Part shown: one piece after another, positions 1-11,589 of the stretch
Layout of the letters: every line of letters begins with the position of its first letter
How positions within the stretch are numbered: position 1 is the stretch's first letter
Assembly (NCBI RefSeq): GCF_965363235.1
Contig: NC_134847.1
Location: forward strand, 61,722,439-61,786,438
DNA from: Mytilus galloprovincialis
Taxonomy: Eukaryota; Mollusca; Bivalvia; Mytilida; Mytilidae
Direction of reading: 5' to 3'
DNA length: 64,000 bases
Made by a program: the position numbers and the translations under genes
The notes under the pieces: model-generated
The model's input: the letters and a program-made list of their open reading frames with translations, nothing else
Database searches by the model: none
What the model was told of the DNA's origin: nothing

Positions 1-290
1 GGGCCTCAGGTGGCCCCTTAATACAGATATGTACTAGTTCAGCGAAATTAAACGTGACACTAAACTCCAAATCATATTAATGCACAAATATTTCAAAAAA
101 ACATACAAGACTACCAAAGGCCAAATGAACCTGATTTTGGGTGAGGCGCATAATTGCAGATGGTTAAAACATATTTTATTATATCTCAACCGTTCCCTTT
201 TGATTTTTAAAGTTGAGTTTCGTAATTATGTGCATCTTTTCCAAACAATTGCGTGTCAACATCAATGTGTATTTTTATATTTATAAGATT
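1..290. repeat. Decayed copy of a mussel interspersed repeat
   Basis: Shares ordered phrases with 15640-15870 (CTGGCCCCTTAA..., ATACAAGACTA.CAAAGGCCA, and the GGCGCA.AA.TGC stretch). It is heavily diverged and has no coding capacity. Confidence 0.55.
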
Positions 291-869
291 TCAACAAGAG
301 ATATTATTTTGTTGTAAAATAGTTGTCATTCAAGCAAACAATACATGTCATATTCAACAGGAAAGACAAAGGAGTATTTAGCATCATTCACTTCATACTT
401 CGAATTTAGGTTAGCAATTAGGCAACTGCTTTATTTAATTTTGGTACCTTCGCCTTGTATGCAATGTATTACATTTTCGGTACGCCTCACTAAAATATGT
501 TTGATGTCTAAATTGTCCACACTTTATTCCCGTTTAAATTGTGAGATAGTTCGTGGGTTTCTTGTAGTTTGAATCATTCCATTTTCTGAAAGTATATAGT
601 ATAAATGACTTTCCTGTTATTCTGAGTCTTAGAACGCAATTGATTTATCCGAGCTACATGACTAAAAAGGGACCTAAAATATAACGAAATCCAACTAAGG
701 TCAAATTTGCCTAAAAATGGTAGGATTTACTTCCCATCCATATCCCATTTGTAATACGAAACGTCTTTGCGTGAAAAAATGAATTGGCAGAATGTTAGTC
801 TATGTTACAATCGGCCTTGCTTCCCATCGACATACAATTCATAATATGAAGTGGGTAGTATGTTCAACT

Positions 870-1440
870 TCATATGACAAATGTAAAAAAAAACAAAAAA
901 CACTGAACTGCAAGGAAAATAAAAGTCCTTTATAAAAGACAACTTCGAATGCTACAACACATCTAACGAATGGAAACGAATGTCATATTCTTGACTTGGT
1001 GAAGGCATTTCCTTATATAAAAAATGATGGATTAAACCTGGTTTTATAGCTAGCTAAACCTTTCACTTGTATGAAAATGGCATTGAATTCTTTTTATATT
1101 GACAACGTATGAGCAACCAAAGCAGACATAATAGGTTAAAACGTCAAAAATTAGGGTACATCGGTCAACATTTTAATACAATCTCAATCATTATAAAACA
1201 AAAACATGTTTCAACAAAGAAACAAAAAAAAAACGCTCATACTAGTAAACAATGTACATAGGCAAAAATGAAAGACAAAAATTCACAATTGACCTTCGCA
1301 CAATAACACAATGGCGGATTGTATAAGTATCGAGCAACGTTCTTTGACATACCCTTTGCTAATCAATCTGGTTTTATTAAGTCGGACTAGTAGCTGCAAG
1401 CTCATGCATACCATACCAGTTGTGAAATGTATATTTAATA
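870..1440 (-). mobile_element. Retroelement 3' fragment (fossil)
   Basis: Matches 16190-17280 along most of its length. The upstream end, read on the minus strand, resembles the C-terminus of a reverse transcriptase family common in bivalve genomes (GYVKER stretch). It is broken and old; the exact family is uncertain. Confidence 0.45.
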
Positions 1441-1779
1441 TGCATGAGACGTTGATTTATTTCTGCTAAGATGGGACACATTTTAATTTCAAAAGTAAAA
1501 TCATCTTACTTGACATAGACCGTCGTGTTGAGATGACTGTTTATATGTCAATTCGAGGTATGAGTCTTAAATATTTAGTTCTGGAGGACATATTATAAGA
1601 ACAATCAAACGACCGATGAAGATTTTGCATTGTTAATGGAAAGAACATCATCAATATACCTAAATGTGAAATTAAATGATCGGACTTCTAAGATTTTCCT
1701 GTTTCTCACAAGTGGCAAGTGGAACTCCGACTCATATGAAGATAAGAAGATGTCGACAGAGAGAGGCGCACAACTAGTT

Positions 1780-2150
1780 CAATAGGTATTATATTCACAT
1801 TACATTAGTTATAAAAATATTGTTCACGTACCATTAGTTATAACATTTTTGTTAGCGTGCAATCAGTATTCGGCAGCGAGTTAATGTGATATCAATCAGT
1901 GAGTGCCTTCAGTAGTCAGCATTGTGTTGATTTGTCACAAGTGTAAAAGAAATGTTTTTGCGTTATTTTAATATTTGGCAGTGTGTTCATTTACCATCAG
2001 TCATAGACAATTTTGGTCACATGTCAACAGTAGAAGCCAGTGTGTTTCAGTGTCATAGTTATGTGCAGTGTGTTCGTTTGTCATCATTTATCGACAATTT
2101 GAACTGCTTCCCCCAGTAATAGGCAGTGAGTTAATGTGCCATTGTAAATA
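1780..2150. repeat. Degenerate minisatellite-like stretch
   Basis: Repeated variants of GGCAGTGTGTTCATTTGTCATCA and CATTAGTTATAAC appear several times with irregular spacing. No gene is seen between 290 and 2600. Confidence 0.4.
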
Positions 2151-2615
2151 AACTCATCATATTTACCAGTATTGCAATTTTGTTTTGTATTTGTAAAGTG
2201 GTTGTATAAATAAAAGCGTTCAAAAGTAATAGGTCGATTGAGAAAAAACAAATCCGGGTTACAAACCAAAACTGAGGGACACACATTAACTATAAGAGGA
2301 AAAGAAAGGAACAACGTAATCACTGAAGTTCAAGAAAACAAAACGCCAACACACATAAAACGAACTATTTGATAATAACTGTCATATTCCAGACTTAATA
2401 CAGGACATTTGAAGGTAAAGTAGGGTAAAACCTGATTTAATGGCATGCCGAACTTCCTGCAAGACAGATTATTTATTTTTCAATGGAAAATTAAATAAAC
2501 TGAAGACAAATGGGATCTTGATTAGTAGTAAAATCATCTGAACTTATGTCAATTATTAACTTTTTTACACGAAAAAAAAAAAAAATTACAAGTCTCGAAT
2601 AAATAAAGTTATTGT

Positions 2616-3050
2616 TTTATTTACACATAAGTCACTATAACAAGAACATGGCATAATGTATGATGAAATGAACAGTATTACATAAAACAACAAAATATCA
2701 CAGTCTGCATGGATTGAAAATAAGGAAATCAAAACTTTCCAAATCTGTGAGGTTCACATTTAAAGCATGTTATCTATTTCTTCCTGCCTTGTTGCCTTTG
2801 CTGATAACATTAAATTGAGCCACATCACATCGTGTGGATACATTTCTGTAGTTTAGAGAAAACTACAAAAACAATGAATCTAAAAAGCTGTCTACTTGTT
2901 GCTTCCTTGTTTCCTTTGGTTTGACACATTCAAATCGGCTTGCAGCACAGTTAGTGGGTAATTCAATGTCCACTTTTTGACATTGATGCTCTTTAAATTC
3001 TGGACAGAATACGGCAACCCTACGTCTGATAAAGTTGTCTGGAACACACT
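2616..3050. repeat. A1 3' segment near-identical to A2 (20586-21018)
   Basis: Covers the 3' part of A1 exon 5 and its 3' UTR. By eye the last ~185 coding bases show no difference from A2 and the UTR only a few, whereas sequence beyond ~3050 diverges abruptly. Confidence 0.7.
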
Positions 3051-5733
3051 TATATGAACTGCTCATAGAAGTAGTGAAAGTAGGTTGCTCACTTCTGAAA
3101 TAAAAAAAAACATCAATAGCTTTTGTTGGATTTTAATAAGCAAGCTTTTAATCATAAATTTTTATCATACATACAATCAAATTTAAAAAAGATGAGCCTG
3201 AACCTCTTCATTTATCTTTAAGTTAATTTGAAAAGTAAATTAGGATAAAGGTTTATAAAATAACAAATAAAGTATAGACACTGTACACTAGCTGTTCGGT
3301 GTGAGCCAAGGCTCCGTGTTCACGACCGTACTTTTACCAATAATGGTTGACTTTTATAAATTGTGACTTGGATGGAGAGTTGTCTCATTGGCACTCATCT
3401 AACAACTTCTTATATCTATGTGAACAAGTTTGTCTTTTGGTACTACCACTACTACATTGTTGATAATAATGGAAAAAAATTTTAAAAGGCGCATGAGAAA
3501 GAAAACAGATGTGTGAAACATAACTACTTACTTGCAGTTCATGTAGTAAACTTTCTGTTCCCATGGACGTATAACATAACACTTGCTCCAACGTGACACC
3601 CTAGTTCTTTCGTCTACCATTTGCACATTTACAGCTGTAACATTAACATATTCGCCATCACAAACCTTCTCACATCTCCCTAATGTTTTTCCAAGCTCAC
3701 CGCCATCGATTGGACATTGTCTTTAAATAAAGGAGAGCAATAATATAAATTTTATTTAAAGGAAACGAATAAACTGAAATGTAACCTCATAGCAGTATTA
3801 ATTACTTTGCTGCATTAAACACATTGCGGTTAATGTTATGACACAATGTGGTCGAATATTCGGACCTTTTTGTATTAACATTAAGTTGTTGAATATTCGG
3901 ACTTTGGTGTAACAACACTTCGTGGATTAATACTTGGACTGATTTCTAATGACACACTGATGATTGATGCTTTGACGTTGATGCAATGACACATTAAATA
4001 AAATTGAAGTTTAAACTTTTAAAAAAAAATGTAATTAAAAGACAACCAGATAGTAATAAATACATCCAGTGTCTTCTAAAACATACCCGTTTAGAAAAGC
4101 TTTTATCCCCTCGATAGTGACGGAGGTAATAACAATTATTTTCTAATTTATACATAAACTTACTCATATTCAAGGGGAAGTTCTGGAGAGTATATTTTAC
4201 ATGAATCCTCAACGAAGGATAGGAGGTCTCTGTCAGCTTGAAGGGCGCTTTCTATATGATCACTAGAATAAAAATTACAATACAATGAAAAAAGATATAC
4301 ATTTTACTGATAACAATATTCATCAAAGTATAATACTCCAGTAATTTGAAATATAAAAATAAAGTCGTGGTGTGATTGCCAGAAAGACGACTCTTCATAA
4401 GAGAAATTGCACAGAAATTAGCATTTATAGGTGAAAAATGATTTTATAACTACACATTTAATGTTCTAGATTTTTGTATGGGTAACGTATGCTCAATAGA
4501 ATATGTGTCAATCAATCTTTAACAAATCTGTTCTCTGGAGTGAGTTGCTTACTTTACAATCACAGAGGCCGTTGTGTTAAAATGTTATTTCAATAAAATT
4601 ATTCGGTGTATAAATAACAACATAGATGCCATAGATCAGTAAAAAGCTATCATCTATATGTTAAGGATGTACTTAGGTAAGGTTTTAGAATTTGTGTCAA
4701 ATGTTCGTACTCCTTGGTGTTTTCCATACATTACAATTTAAATAGTTTGCTCCATAACACCCATTTATTTTTTCATATAAGACTTAATAGTTCATGAAAT
4801 GTCATTTACCAAAATTTTAGAAGATTCTTGATTTTCTTTCTTTTGTTTTGAGACTTAAATAATACCAAAGCAAATATAAGGTAAAAGTCTGAGTCAGCCT
4901 TTTCCCGCCACATTTTAAATCTCAAATATCTCGAAAAAGAGGTCCATGACCTATCAATATTTTGAGCTTATCTTTATCCTTAATTGATGCTCTACCAGCA
5001 ATATTAATTTTAATTTACTTAATTTTTACCTAACCTCACCTAAGTACTTCCTTTATATGTCTATAATAATATTTCCTAGAATTTCTTTTCCATGAGAAAT
5101 TCTCGTCGTGTAATTGTTTGAGAATATCCTTAATCTTGACAAGTACGTGTATACAATGTAATGCTCAATCATCGTTTGAAACACATATACAATGCCAGTT
5201 GACAATTAACGAGAAAAAAAGTTGAATAGCAAAATGACCGATTTCTTAATATCTCAATTAGAAATTCAATCAGGAACAATTTTTAAATAAATTTGATGAT
5301 TTAGAAAGATGTTTAGAACTCGCCAGAACAAAACTGGTTAAAGAATGTACTTACTGGTTATACGGAAATCTTTTATCATCACATCCAAGATTATTTTTAA
5401 AGTTTCCGTCACATATTCTGACCCTATCAGGCCAATGCATTTCTGGAGGATCCATACATTTGTAAGCGCAAGATACTCCTAACATCGCAAACCAAACAAC
5501 AAAAATATGCATCTAGATAAAAGAAATGTTTAGAATTACAGTAACAACAAATTGACTATATTTGTGGGTACAATCTTCGGATATAAAAGTCATTATATTA
5601 ATAACTAGATATTTATACTGTATTTATATATAACCAATCATCAAAGATTGATTTCAATTCAACTTATTGTCATACTTTGTGCAGCTTTACTGAACTAAGA
5701 TATAATAAGTGAATGATAGTCTTTGCTTACCAT
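2863..5733 (-). CDS. A1: secreted cystine-knot-like protein, type A (225 aa, 5 exons)
   Basis: Coding exons (minus): 5355-5512, 4164-4262, 3532-3720 and 2863-3094, all with GT-AG junctions and phase-2 introns; they join into one 225-aa frame. Exon 1 ends at 5731 with an ATG, and exon 2 also opens with ATG right after its acceptor, so the protein starts with one or two Met. Residues 1-16 form a signal peptide (cleavage near VSCA/YKC). An N-terminal cysteine region (C19, C34, C44, C74, C88) precedes a cystine-knot-like domain with C102, C106, C133, C148, C165, C179, C187, C198 and C205. A sequon NVT lies at 112-114. The domain aligns with type B (xCVPDNFIRR versus YCRPTNYVTR; LPTNC versus IPTAC) but lacks the third and sixth knot cysteines. 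No RXXR site precedes the domain. AATAAA lies at 2621-2616. It is divergently paired with B1. Function is not recognised beyond a probable extracellular ligand of the neurotrophin/Spaetzle fold. Confidence 0.85.
3285..3420 (+). repeat. Dispersed repeat tail in A1 intron 4
   Basis: Carries the phrases GTGAGCCAAGGCTCCGTGTT and GGAGAGTTGTCTCATTGGCA. The same tail recurs at 21345-21460, 18230-18430, 18560-18750, 30400-30560, 36285-36360 and 52275-52420, always on the plus strand. It is non-coding; the A1 and A2 copies share an intron position and predate that duplication. Confidence 0.6.
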
Positions 5734-6149
5734 GTTTAAATCGTTAGAACAACTGTATATTCTGAATACCTCACAATTTTGTTTCTTTTATGTATTTTAA
5801 TGCCATGAGGAAAAGAATTTAAGAGCCAATCGCAGCTCGTTAGACACTATTACGTCAAATAGTCAAAACCATAAACATGCACTTTCGTAGAAAACAAAAG
5901 ATTATTTTGCAATTCGAATGTTGTCAAAACATTTATATGATAATCATTGTTGTGACGTAACTTTTATTTAGTTAACATAGCCTTCAGACTTTTAAGTAAT
6001 ACATCAGTGTATAACGTACAAATAAAAGGACGAATCAAAAAACGATGTAACAAAACCGAAGAAGTTAATTTCCTCGTTTATTCATATAAATATCTGTATT
6101 TTCTATTTGAGAAATCAGATTTAATTTTGACTCAGAACAAGAATTAACA
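5734..6149. promoter_or_regulatory. Divergent promoter shared by A1 and B1
   Basis: Only 416 bp separate the two start codons. A CCAAT box lies at 5826-5830, TTACGTCA at 5850-5857 and its inverted relative TGACGTAA at 5953-5960 (CRE/ATF-like half-sites), with TATAAA at 6085-6090 for B1. The whole block is almost identical to the A2/B2 interval, while neighbouring introns have diverged. The motifs are seen directly; factor binding is inferred. Confidence 0.7.
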
Positions 6150-9020
6150 ATGGTAAGACTAAATCGTAATTAATTTAAAAAGAAATTCTTAAAATGAGTA
6201 AAAGTTTTTGAACAACATTTACAATATGACCAATTTGTCTGAATCTAAAGATAAGGTCGCAAAACAAATTTCATATTTGGATACAACTATTTTCTAAGGA
6301 AATATTATGAATGTATTGCTTTTTCAAAAGAAATCTATATGAAAGTCTACAAGTAGTAAGATTATTTAGATTTTTTAAGAAGAACTTATATTTAGTAGAC
6401 ATTTGTGAACACGTTTTAAAATTTAAAGTTTTCTACTTTTCAATTCAAGATCACAGTCTTAAGAAACTCATATTTTCATTTTTGGAAATATTATTAGAAC
6501 AATATTAGAAGTAATGCATGATAATCTTTACGCATATTATTCCTGTGACGATAAATTATCATTAATTAGATAAAACCAAAGATAGCTGTAAGACATTCAT
6601 TCAAAAACACGTATCAATTTTCTCTCAGGTTTCACTTCAACTTTATATTGCTGTCATAGCTGTGACGCTTGCTACTGCTCTCCCTAATCCGAAGAGTAAC
6701 AAATGGCAGCTCTGTCAGAAATACGACTTGTTGTATAGACAATGTCTACCACCACAGGAATGGATTTGTGATAAGAGTCAGGTTCCAGAAAACTACGTTA
6801 GATATAACATGTAAGTACTCTTACCATACAAAATGTTATTAATAAGTAAGCTCATCATATATACCATGATTATGCAATAATTAAAAATATAATAGCAGCA
6901 CTTCTGAGAAAATAAATAAGATTTCGAGGTAATCGTTGAGGTTTATCCAATTACATCTTTGGTGATATGTTACAACATCAAATGGCAAAATGTAAAGATC
7001 AAGGATCATAATTCACACTCACTCTTCTCTTAATAAAGAAACAAATACAAATTTAAAAAAAAAACAACTGCTATCTCTTATATTTCATAATTTTTGTATA
7101 TTGAACCGCCTTAAAATTAAAGATATGATTGACTATTTGATAAAATGTGAATAAAACTCTCTCCCACAGCCGTCAAGCAATGACAGACTCGGATGGAAGT
7201 TTTGTGAATTACTTAAAGCACAGCCAAGAATGCGATGGTATCTCTAAACACGTTTTCTCTAAACAAAATGCAGTAGAGGATATAACAGGAACTGGGTAAA
7301 TAAATTTTAAAAATAGAAAATTTCAAGAAAGCACTGACGACTTTATTATGTTGTCTGCAGGAATGTCTTTAGACGGAACGGTTAGAGAGCATATTATTTG
7401 TTTTTGTTTCATTCTAAACCTAAAGCATCTAAATGAGTTGTCTTTTTTGGAAAAATTAACTCTTATTTAAGTTGGAGCTGAAACGAAACTATTATGTTTG
7501 CTATCTGGTTGTTTTTAGAATGAAATAAATGCTAACAATCACAAAAGAGAGCTCAATCACTGAGTTCAACTGTTTACAGTAATATAAGTAACATTTCACA
7601 GTGATTTAAAATTGACTATCTTTTAAGACGTATTAAAATACTTTTCTAACTCGTGATAAAAACTACAGTAGAATAACGTCACATTGTCACAAAATGAGAT
7701 AAATATTTCCATGCTTTTTTCAGAATGACTAAGATGGCAAAAATCCATAAATTTCCTATGTGCAGAGAAGTGCGTACACCTGTGACCCATATTTACAGAT
7801 CCATCAACCAAATAATGACTGGTAAAAAACTGGGCGATGAAATTTGTGAGGTCGTTTTAAGCGAACAAGGAGTCCAAACTATTCATAAAGTAGAGTGTAT
7901 AGGGTGAGTTCATTTTTAGTCTCAAATATTTCATTTAGTTATGAAAAATGAATATTATGATCAACCACAAATGAAGTAAAAATAGAAGAAAAGTTTGTCT
8001 TGTTTCGAGTTCGGTTGCTGTCGTTTGGAGGTATAAGCAGTGATATTGTTGGCTTTTTTTTAAACTACCTCTACCCTTTTTTATTTGGAAAATATGCGTC
8101 ATTTTTATCAAATTGGGAAATTGATAATAAAGCATAAATTTGACTGGAACTTCAATTTGCAGACCCCATTTCAAGAGGTAAACCCTCATTTGAAATAAGA
8201 CCCCTTATTGTCAGTGGTGATACATAAATACATTTGTAGACCCTCAAATCTGCACATATAGTCCTTTTAGGCATGAAAAATGTTTAAATGAAGGTTTTTC
8301 AGTTTGAATTCATGCACAATTACTACTGATACTGCACTGTTTGGGGGAAAAAAATGTCTTTTTGCGAATAATTTTAAGCCATTTGTTTTTCAAATTGGGA
8401 TTCTTCTCCAGGGGAAAAGCCTTTATTCTCCGGTTATTTAAGGCAAACAATATCACTGATAAGCCACACCTCCTCTTATCTCTTCAAGATTTAAAATAAA
8501 TTATAAGGTTTGATAGGATGTTGAAAAATTAGGATGAATGAATAATGGACACATACCAGATAGAATAGGGAAAAGTGACTTCGAATTAAAAAAAAAATAC
8601 AGACATAAAGGACCCCCATCTAGACGATCACACGATCTGTCTTTAAAGACTTTTGTTTACTTTCATTATATGTCTTAGTTTATTAGTGTTATTTGTAGAC
8701 TGTTCATTGATGTGTACTCCACATCTTGTTTAATTCATTCCAAGCGGAATACATAATGTCTAATATGACGTTATTTTTCTTTTTTAATGTGTTGTTTTTA
8801 TTTATTTTACAGTCATAAGAAAACAACAAAATGCAAATTTCATTATGCACCACAAAAAGATTATTACTGTCGACCAACCAATTACGTCACCAGAACCATG
8901 GCAGTGTTATGCCCCAGTGATAATGGAAGACTAACTCTGCATGCCGAAAAAATTCCAACAGCCTGTAGTTGTGTAAAGGTTGGATGTGACGATATGTTCA
9001 CATCAAAAAAACTTCTCTAA
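6150..9020 (+). CDS. B1: secreted NGF/Spaetzle-like cystine-knot protein, type B (232 aa, 5 exons)
   Basis: Coding exons: 6150-6152 (the ATG alone, then GTAAGA), 6629-6810, 7170-7295, 7724-7903 and 8813-9020. The first intron is phase 0 and the others phase 2. Residues 1-19 form a signal peptide (cleavage near ATA/LPNP). The N-terminal region has C30, C40, C48 and C83. The C-terminal domain has C117, C145, C162, C171, C183, C197, C215, C217 and C222. Steps between the NGF-like cysteines (117, 162, 171, 183, 215, 217) are 45, 9, 12, 32 and 2, against 43, 10, 12, 28 and 2 in mature human NGF (15, 58, 68, 80, 108, 110). The ending TACSCVKV resembles NGF TACVCV. No dibasic processing site is obvious. 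It shares a promoter with A1. A secreted signalling ligand is likely; the receptor and role are unknown. Confidence 0.88.
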
Positions 9021-9239
9021 AGTGAAAGAACAGTATTAAGTCACTTACAAGGGCATGTGCAATATATTTCATCTTCATCATTTATGTGTATTGTCTTTAA
9101 TGTTTATGTCTACTTACAAATCCTAACAGAAGTATTTGATAAAAATGGTATTAAAGTTTGTACTTCTATTATTTATTATAAATGACAACAACTTATTTAT
9201 AAAAATTATTTTTATTGATGATCCGCAATGCCCTTCATT

Positions 9240-9350
9240 TTTGTACGTGTTTGACTTTATAAATATTTTGATATGAGCGTCACAGACGAGTCTTATGAGG
9301 ACGAAACGCGCGTCTATCGTACTCAATTATAATCCTGAGACCTTTGAAAA
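9240..9350 (+). repeat. Hammerhead-like dispersed repeat, copy 1 (degenerate)
   Basis: Contains GAGCGTCA, then a GTCTTATGAGGAC stem-loop, GAAACGCGCGTCT and AATCCTGAGACC. The first core heptamer is altered (CAGACGA rather than CTGATGA). It lies 3' of B1. Confidence 0.5.
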
Positions 9351-10640
9351 CTATTATGATAATGTAGTAAAATAGATTTTACGAATCTTGTAGGTTTTTT
9401 CATTGTTCAGGGGTGTATCGGCATTAATAAACATTCACGGGTGCCACATGGGGAGCAGACTATGCCTACCGTTCTGGAGCACAAACGATCACATCCAGTT
9501 TGTACCCGTCACCTCTTTTGTACATACAACCTATTATACTGTTAGTATATTACACCTCTGTCCTACATACAATTATAATAGTTATATAACACCAATCAAA
9601 TGAATGTTTGTTCTATTTTTGTCAAATAGACAGGGCTTATATAACAATTATAGAATTTGCATGAGGTCGATATGAGAATATTTTTCCTAAAAAAGTACAT
9701 GAAAAACAGACTTTGTCATCATCCGATTATAACGTATATAGTGATATTATATATTATTATATTAGTATCTGACACCCTGTTCTACATACATTTTTCAGTT
9801 TTAGAATGAACTGCCTTCTTTCTTATCAGTCATTTTTATACATTTCGTACTTGTCAATATACATGTGAAAATTTGAATACAAAATATGAAAATCTCCTAC
9901 ATCTCAACAATGAACAGTTGCTCCTTTTCATTATGTTCCTGGTTTGGAACTCAACTGCAGTACAGGCTGCTTATTTGAACAGGTGCATACATAATGTAGT
10001 GTGGTTTAACATGAATGTGAGCGCGCAACCCTCCCCTAACCTGGGACAGTGATGTTACAGCAAACCACTAGAATCAAACTATGCGCTAGGACTTAAGATT
10101 TTCAACACTCAACGCGGAATTCAATAGACTAGTTTCATAATGATATGAAATAAGTATTTTTAGTAAACAGAACTTCGAAAATATCTCAATACTATGTATG
10201 AACAGTTGTGACTGATTAAATCTGGAGTAGACTTTAAAATTTAAGAGACAAAATAATTTGTTTTCAAATTTTCTTCTGTAGATATTGTTTCGTCAGTTAA
10301 AGTAGTCGCATGTAGAAAATTTTTTAATGTGTTTTTATCTTTGAAAGGTGTTTCACGTTATGGCTGTTGATTAGTTTGTTTGAATTGTTTCATATTGGAG
10401 CCTTATAAATATAGTACGGTATAGGGTTTGATCAATATTGACAGCGTAATGGTCACCTTAAATTATAGAAATCCACGTCATTTTGGTTATACAAAACGTT
10501 TTCTCATTGTCAATAATACCAAACCCTTGGATCGTTTTGGACATACACAGCTGCCCTCGGTTTTTTCAAATTCATACGATTTTTTAGTCTTTTTTTTTGT
10601 TTCCTGCTTTTTTGTCTTCTTAATCGGTATATTTTGAGGT
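9350..10640. other. Gene-free interval with repeat fragments
   Basis: 9400-9500 is a decayed copy of the repeat seen at 27560-27820 (CGGGTGCCACATGG, GGAGCAC). 9960-10060 carries another mussel repeat phrase (GCGCAACCCTCCCCTAACC). No exon-like ORF was found. Confidence 0.45.
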
Positions 10641-11580
10641 GTTTTAATAACTACTAGAACACACCCGTGATATCGCGGGTCCGTGCCTGAGTTAAAATAT
10701 ATAACCATGTCTCTTTTTAGTCTGGATTTTTAGTATTGTTATTGTGATCTTATAACATGCACAGTCTTCTCTGCTTTTAAAATCTTTTCTTGAACCCGTC
10801 GAACTTATTAATTATTTGGAAAACAAAAGAGTCTGGAATGGAGTGATTTTTAATCAACAGCATTATCCTATATTATATATATATTATATTAGTAAATAAA
10901 ATTCTTTGATTCGCTGTTTTACGTCATGCTAGCTAACAAATTGGAAACTGTACATATACGCCATTATCTATAATCTAGATTTTTGGTATTCGAATTGTCA
11001 TCTTATAAAGTCATACTGATTAAAATATTACAATATGAAACAATGTGACAATGATTGAATTTAGTAGTGTTAACCCTGTGATTATGACCCGTATATTTAG
11101 CAATTCCTACTTGCACCGTTTGTTGGTGCGCCTGTCAGACGTAGAACGTTCATATAAGGTAATAACATCTTATAAAGTCATACTGATTAAAATACTACAA
11201 AAAGAAACAATGTGGCAATGATTGAATCTAGTAGGGTCAACCCTGTGATAATGACCCGTGTATATAGCAAATCCTAAATACACCGTTTGGAGGTGCGTCT
11301 GTCAGATGCGGAACGTACAGATAAGGTAATATGTAACAGGTGAATAAACTTTTGATATCGGTATCCGATTCGACCCGGAACTTGTTAATATTAATTATGT
11401 GGTAAACAAAAGGGTCTTGAAGTGATGTTATTTATAAATATCTTGGAATGGTGTAATTTTTAATCAACATCATTGTCCTATATAAGCTACAAATGTATAT
11501 TTAAAGTTGAATTCTTTGATTTGCCGTTTTTACCCCATGACTGCTAACACATTGGACCTCGTTCTTTTAGTATTAAAGAA
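10640..11580. repeat. Repeat array with two ~167-bp tandem units
   Basis: Units at about 11002-11165 and 11169-11333 each run from CTTATAAAGTCATACTGATT to a GTAA.GT.CATATAAGGTAAT-like end. Flanking blocks 10800-10930 and 11370-11560 are related to each other (AACAAAAG.GTCT, TTTTTAATCAACA, TTCTTTGATT.GC). All of it is non-coding. Confidence 0.6.
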
Positions 11581-11589
11581 ATGTAGTTA

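Noticed and set aside
2863-9020. IL-17-like identity for the secreted proteins (shared C-terminal CxC)
   Set aside because: The order and spacing of all six cysteines fit NGF better, although a profile search could still overturn this.
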